DNA of 64,000 nucleotides from an uncultured bacterium (GTDB taxonomy: Bacteria; Bacteroidota; Bacteroidia; Bacteroidales; Bacteroidaceae), in NCBI GenBank assembly GCA_905216025.1, contig CAJMSE010000014.1:26719-90718 (forward strand), read 5' to 3'. The first letter of the stretch is position 1. Every line of letters starts with the position of its first letter. The position numbers and the translations under genes were made by a program. Below the pieces are notes generated by a model. The model was given only the letters and a program-made list of their open reading frames with translations. It was not told where the DNA came from and ran no database searches. Of the stretch, positions 60,692 to 64,000 are shown one piece after another.

Positions 60692-62014
60692 ATGAAAAGA
60701 TACATCATTATCGCGGCAGCGGCGGCGTTGCAGGCCGTCACCGCCGGAGCACGCGACTGGACGCTGCGTGAGTGCATTGACTATGCCGTGGCACACAACA
60801 TAAGCATCCGCGAGAAGGACAATGCTCGGAAGCAGCGGGAGATACAGCTGTCTACGGACAGGAACAGCATGCTGCCGGGCGTGGAGGCGACTGTAGGGCA
60901 GAACTTCTCGTTCGGCCGCGGACTGACCTCGCAGAACACATATACCAACACGAATACGAGCAACACCTCGTTCAGCATCGTGGCAAGCATGCCTCTCTTC
61001 ACGGGCATGAGGGTGACGAATGCCATCAGGCAGAGCCGGCTTAACCTTGAGGCGGCCACGGCAGACCTCGAGAAGGCACGCGACGACGTCAGTCTCGGAG
61101 TGGCCGAGGCGTATGTGCAGATTCTCTACGACATGGAGATTGAGGACGTGGCACGCCGGCAGGTGGCCATCGACTCGATGCAGGTGGCGCGTCTTGAGGC
61201 CATGGCCGGAAGCGGGAAGGCCAGCATGGCGGAGGTGTCGCAGCAGAAGGCGGTGCTCGCGCAGAGCCGTCTCACGGCCACGCAGGCCGCAAACAACCGC
61301 AGGCTGTCCGTGCTCGCGCTGTCGCAGCTGCTCGAACTGCCGTCGCCCGACGGGTTCTCAATCGTCAGGCCTGACGTTGCGTCGCTGGCCGTGGATAGGG
61401 AGGGCATTGTCGCTCCCGACGTGATATATGCCGAGGCGGTGGGTATGAGGCCGGAGGTGAAGGCCGGTGAGATACGTCTCCGCGGGGCGGACAACGGCGT
61501 TAGTATTGCCCGCTCGGCACTGTTCCCGCAGTTGTCGCTGTCGGCAGGGCTCGGCACGAACTACTACAAGACGTCCGGATTTCAGGCGGATGCGTTCTCG
61601 TCGCAGATTAAAAACAACTTCAGCCAGTATGTCGGATTGAGTCTCAGCGTGACGGTGTTCAACCGTTTCCAGACCCGCAACAGCGTGCGCTCGGCAAAGA
61701 TAGACCGCGAGACGCAAGCCCTCGCCCTCGAAAACGTTAAGAAGGGACTATATAAAGAGGTGCAGCAGGTGTACTACAACGCCGTCGCCGCTGCCGAGAA
61801 GTATGAGAGCAGCCGCGCGGCGGTAAGGAGCGGCGAGGATGCTTTCGTGCTGATGACTGCCAAATATGAGAACGGAAAGGCAAACATCACCGAGTTCAAC
61901 GAGGCCAAGAACAATTTTCTGAAAGCTCAGAGCGATATGGTGCAGGCACGGTATGAGTATGTATACCGCTGCAGTCTGATAAGTTTCTACCGCGGCAGGC
62001 AGCTAAGCCTGTAG
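60692..62014 (+). CDS. TolC-family outer-membrane channel protein
   Basis: The protein has 440 residues with a signal peptide (AAAAALQAVTAGA). The internal duplication of long helices (LRECIDYAVAHNISIREKD; MRPEVKAGEIRLRGADNGVS) and strands typical of TolC-type channels are present. It completes the tripartite system: ATPase, two permeases, adaptor, channel. Last gene of the operon. Confidence 0.92.
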   Translation: MKRYIIIAAAAALQAVTAGARDWTLRECIDYAVAHNISIREKDNARKQREIQLSTDRNSMLPGVEATVGQNFSFGRGLTSQNTYTNTNTSNTSFSIVASMPLFTGMRVTNAIRQSRLNLEAATADLEKARDDVSLGVAEAYVQILYDMEIEDVARRQVAIDSMQVARLEAMAGSGKASMAEVSQQKAVLAQSRLTATQAANNRRLSVLALSQLLELPSPDGFSIVRPDVASLAVDREGIVAPDVIYAEAVGMRPEVKAGEIRLRGADNGVSIARSALFPQLSLSAGLGTNYYKTSGFQADAFSSQIKNNFSQYVGLSLSVTVFNRFQTRNSVRSAKIDRETQALALENVKKGLYKEVQQVYYNAVAAAEKYESSRAAVRSGEDAFVLMTAKYENGKANITEFNEAKNNFLKAQSDMVQARYEYVYRCSLISFYRGRQLSL

Positions 62015-62216
62015 CAATGAGTCTGTGGCCGGAACATTCCGGCATGCCGGCCGTAATTCTTACGATGTGTAATAAGAATCGTGTAAATATGTGATAAATT
62101 GTAAATATATGCTGTTTCTGTTAATCAGTTTGTTCTAAAACACGGCAAAGTTGTTAATATTGGCGAAATAACGGGCAATGTGTGAACAACCAATCGGAAA
62201 AAGAACTATATTTGCA

Positions 62217-62224
62217 TAGACATG
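62217..62224 (+). promoter_or_regulatory. -7 element (TATATTTG) of the 62258 gene
   Basis: It lies 33 bases before the ATG. Confidence 0.6.
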
Positions 62225-62257
62225 TTAACTTTACTCATCAATTAAAAAATCAGACTT

Positions 62258-62542
62258 ATGATTAACTATTTGACAGTGGAAACGATTCAGAATTGCCTCG
62301 ATGACTATATGTTGCGTGTAGGCAAGGTGGAGATAAATGAAATCGAAGCCAACAGGGAACTTGCACGCACGGGTCTGATGAAAGACGACGTGGTGTATCC
62401 GGGAGAGCCTCTCAGGGCTTTTTTCCGAAAGTTGCGCGACTCCAATCTGTTGCCCAAGAATATCAAGCAGATAAACTGCGTATGGGCAATAAAGCACTCG
62501 AAAGTGGTGGCGAAGTTCCAGCAGGTGTTCAAGAGTTACTGA
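62258..62542 (+). CDS. Small protein of unknown function
   Basis: The protein has 94 residues: INYLTVETIQNCLDDYMLRV, then KVEINEIEANRELARTGLM and FFRKLRDSNLLPKNIKQI. Helical and soluble, no signal peptide. I do not recognise a family. It has its own promoter and is flanked by a hairpin at 62604, so it looks like a real single gene. Confidence 0.6.
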   Translation: MINYLTVETIQNCLDDYMLRVGKVEINEIEANRELARTGLMKDDVVYPGEPLRAFFRKLRDSNLLPKNIKQINCVWAIKHSKVVAKFQQVFKSY

Positions 62543-62603
62543 TGTGCGGCATCAGACAGCTGCCATTGAAGTAGACGTGAACTGGCGTGGTGCGTGCAGG
62601 TTG

Positions 62604-62654
62604 CAGGCCGGTCCGGTGCAGCGGGAGATGCTCCTGCTGTGCCGGGCCGGCCTG
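62604..62654 (+). terminator. Long GC-rich hairpin after the 62258 gene
   Basis: CAGGCCGG...GCAGCGGGAG pairs with CTCCTGCTG...CCGGCCTG around ATG with small bulges. Only TTATG follows, so termination may be weak. Confidence 0.5.
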
Positions 62655-62761
62655 TTATGCTGCTATGTCCCAGTCTGTAAATATTATATAATGAGGTGCC
62701 CGTTAGGTTAAAATATTATAAACGGAAGTTACTTTCAGGCATCTCCAGCGTCATAAATATA

Positions 62762-62769
62762 TAAATTTG
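62762..62769 (+). promoter_or_regulatory. -7 element (TAAATTTG) of the OmpA lipoprotein gene
   Basis: It lies 45 bases before the ATG at 62815. Confidence 0.5.
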
Positions 62770-62814
62770 CAGCTGTGAAGGCATGCGTTAATTAATTATC
62801 AATATAAAAAGAAG

Positions 62815-63651
62815 ATGAAAAAGGGTATTATCATTGTTCCGCTTGTTGCCGGATGTGTGCTTCTGAGCGGATGTGTCAGCAAGAAAGCGCTTGAGGGTTG
62901 CCAGACGGAAAACAGGGAACTCACACGTCAGTATCAGGACACGAAGGAGCAGCTGGCGGCCAGCAAGGCACGGGTGACGAGCCTTGAAGAACAACTCAGA
63001 CAGCAGAAGAAAGACTATGCTGCATTGCAGCGCTCGCTCGACAAGAGCTTGACGACAAGCAGTCAGAATAACGTTAACATATCGAAGCTCGTTGACCAGA
63101 TAAATGAGTCTAACCAGTATATACGCCATCTTGTGGAGGTGAAGAGCAAGAGCGACTCGCTTAACATGGTGCTCACAAACAATCTGACACGCTCGCTGTC
63201 GCGCGAGGAGATGAAAGAGGTTGACGTGCAGGTCCTCAAAGGCGTGGTTTACATCTCTCTTGCCGACAACATGCTCTACAAGAGCGGCAGCTATGAGATT
63301 AACGACCGTGCGGCAGAGACACTCTCTAAGATTGCAAAGATCATAATGGACTACAGAGATTACGACGTTCTCGTTGAGGGAAACACTGACAACGTGCCTA
63401 TATCTCGCCAGAACATACGTAACAACTGGGACCTCAGCTGTCTGCGTGCATCAAGCGTGGTTCAGTATCTGCAGACTCACTACGGCGTAGACCCGAAGCG
63501 TCTGACAGCCGGAGGCCGCGGAGAATACAATCCGCTGACCACCAACAGCACGGAAACCGGCAAGCAGCGTAACCGCCGTACCCAGATTATCATAACTCCG
63601 AAACTCGACCAGTTCATGGACCTCATCGACAAGGCGCCTGATAACGATTGA
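62815..63651 (+). CDS. OmpA-family lipoprotein
   Basis: The protein has 278 residues. Lipobox VLLSGC (Cys20). A coiled coil at about 28-75 (ENRELTRQYQDTKEQLAASK...) is followed by a linker and a C-terminal OmpA domain (about 130-270) with VLVEGNTDNVPI and NWDLSCLRASSVVQYL, which binds peptidoglycan. It likely tethers the outer membrane to the cell wall. Single gene with its own terminator. Confidence 0.9.
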   Translation: MKKGIIIVPLVAGCVLLSGCVSKKALEGCQTENRELTRQYQDTKEQLAASKARVTSLEEQLRQQKKDYAALQRSLDKSLTTSSQNNVNISKLVDQINESNQYIRHLVEVKSKSDSLNMVLTNNLTRSLSREEMKEVDVQVLKGVVYISLADNMLYKSGSYEINDRAAETLSKIAKIIMDYRDYDVLVEGNTDNVPISRQNIRNNWDLSCLRASSVVQYLQTHYGVDPKRLTAGGRGEYNPLTTNSTETGKQRNRRTQIIITPKLDQFMDLIDKAPDND

Positions 63652-63689
63652 GCATAATACCACTCTCCGCCAACCGGAGGTAATTTGGC

Positions 63690-63732
63690 AATGAACGGCT
63701 GCGCTGATTACGGCGCAGCCATTCATTTTTCT
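63690..63732 (+). terminator. Intrinsic terminator of the OmpA gene
   Basis: AATGAAC-GGCTGCGC pairs with GCGCAGCC-ATTCATT, followed by TTTCT. Confidence 0.8.
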
Positions 63733-63744
63733 ATAATGTTATAT

Positions 63745-64000
63745 TTCGTTTCTCCGATAGCCCTTCCCATTCTTCACATCTCCTCCCATTGTTCCTGTTT
63801 CTCTCATAATCCCTGTCTCTTCCATTCCTCCTTTTCCTCCCGTTATTCCCATTTTCCCCTTCTCATCACGCCCATTTCCTCCTCATTTCCCCGTTTTTCT
63901 CACCGTTCCCGCCTCCTCCCATTGCTCCCATTATCCCCATTCCTCCCATGATTCTCCTTTCTCTTGCCTTTTCATCTTTTTCCCATAGGAATCCCTTTCC
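63745..64000. repeat. Pyrimidine-rich TCCCAT minisatellite
   Basis: Degenerate units such as CATTCCTCCCATT, TTATTCCCATT and CCTCCCATTGCTCCC run to the window end. It is the longest of several such tracts in the window. No gene supported. Confidence 0.7.

Overview
The window looks like a chromosomal segment of a Bacteroidales bacterium, most probably a Prevotella-like member of the Prevotellaceae. Evidence: many genes are preceded by the Bacteroidetes -7 element TAnnTTTG instead of a strong Shine-Dalgarno sequence; the type IX secretion (T9SS) genes porU and porV are present; several secreted proteins end in the short tail 'YxIxGxRV...KGxYIxNGKKxxxK' typical of this group; housekeeping proteins (ArgH, ArgS, EF-Ts, PrmC, RibD) are of Bacteroidetes type. 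The coding DNA is fairly GC-rich. The two Fic-family genes, the toxin-antitoxin locus and their surroundings look more AT-rich by eye.

Layout. 1-5.2 kb: an envelope cluster on + (DUF6029 barrel, an Omp28-like thioredoxin-fold lipoprotein, a small secreted protein, a larger Omp28-like protein). 5.3-7.9 kb: guanine deaminase, an unidentified small-RNA candidate and an autoinhibited Fic enzyme. 7.9-13.9 kb, minus: FAH-family hydrolase, porU, porV, ispF. 13.9-17.0 kb, minus: rplM-rpsI and rpsB-tsf with long leaders. 17-21.6 kb: hypothetical envelope proteins and T9SS cargo. 21.9-29 kb: argS, RNase H, ribD, prmC, recX, comF, pyrE and an SRPBCC protein, with an invading palindromic repeat at several gene ends. 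29-32.7 kb, minus: a large T9SS cargo followed by a very small protein, then a toxin-antitoxin pair flanked by a 22-bp iterated palindrome. 33-40 kb: argH, a lipoprotein, tRNA-Gly and tRNA-Leu, a TPR/OmpA-like lipoprotein, a thioredoxin-fold lipoprotein lacking both catalytic cysteines, and a ComM-type ATPase. 40-45 kb: a multidomain GH30 enzyme followed by a second very small protein of the same type. 45-53 kb: RhuM-Fic protein, pectinesterase, HAD phosphatase, M6 metalloprotease, SprT-like protein and two glycosyltransferases. 53.8-62 kb: an eight-gene GntR-controlled ABC/MFP/TolC operon with a perfect operator at its promoter. 62-64 kb: a small unknown protein and an OmpA lipoprotein.

How the parts fit. 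PorU and PorV process and shuttle T9SS cargo, and at least six proteins here carry cargo-like C-termini (2543, 3269, 21084, 29324, 40100 and 48384), so export to the surface is the main theme. Two cargo genes are each followed on the same strand by a 60-64 residue protein sharing YxKPAxEI near its start and GLW plus acidic residues at its end. This recurring pair is the most interesting uncharacterised system I see. The non-coding DNA is unusually rich in dispersed palindromes of at least five families; some supply stop codons or N-terminal codons, and one stands upstream of both Fic-family genes.
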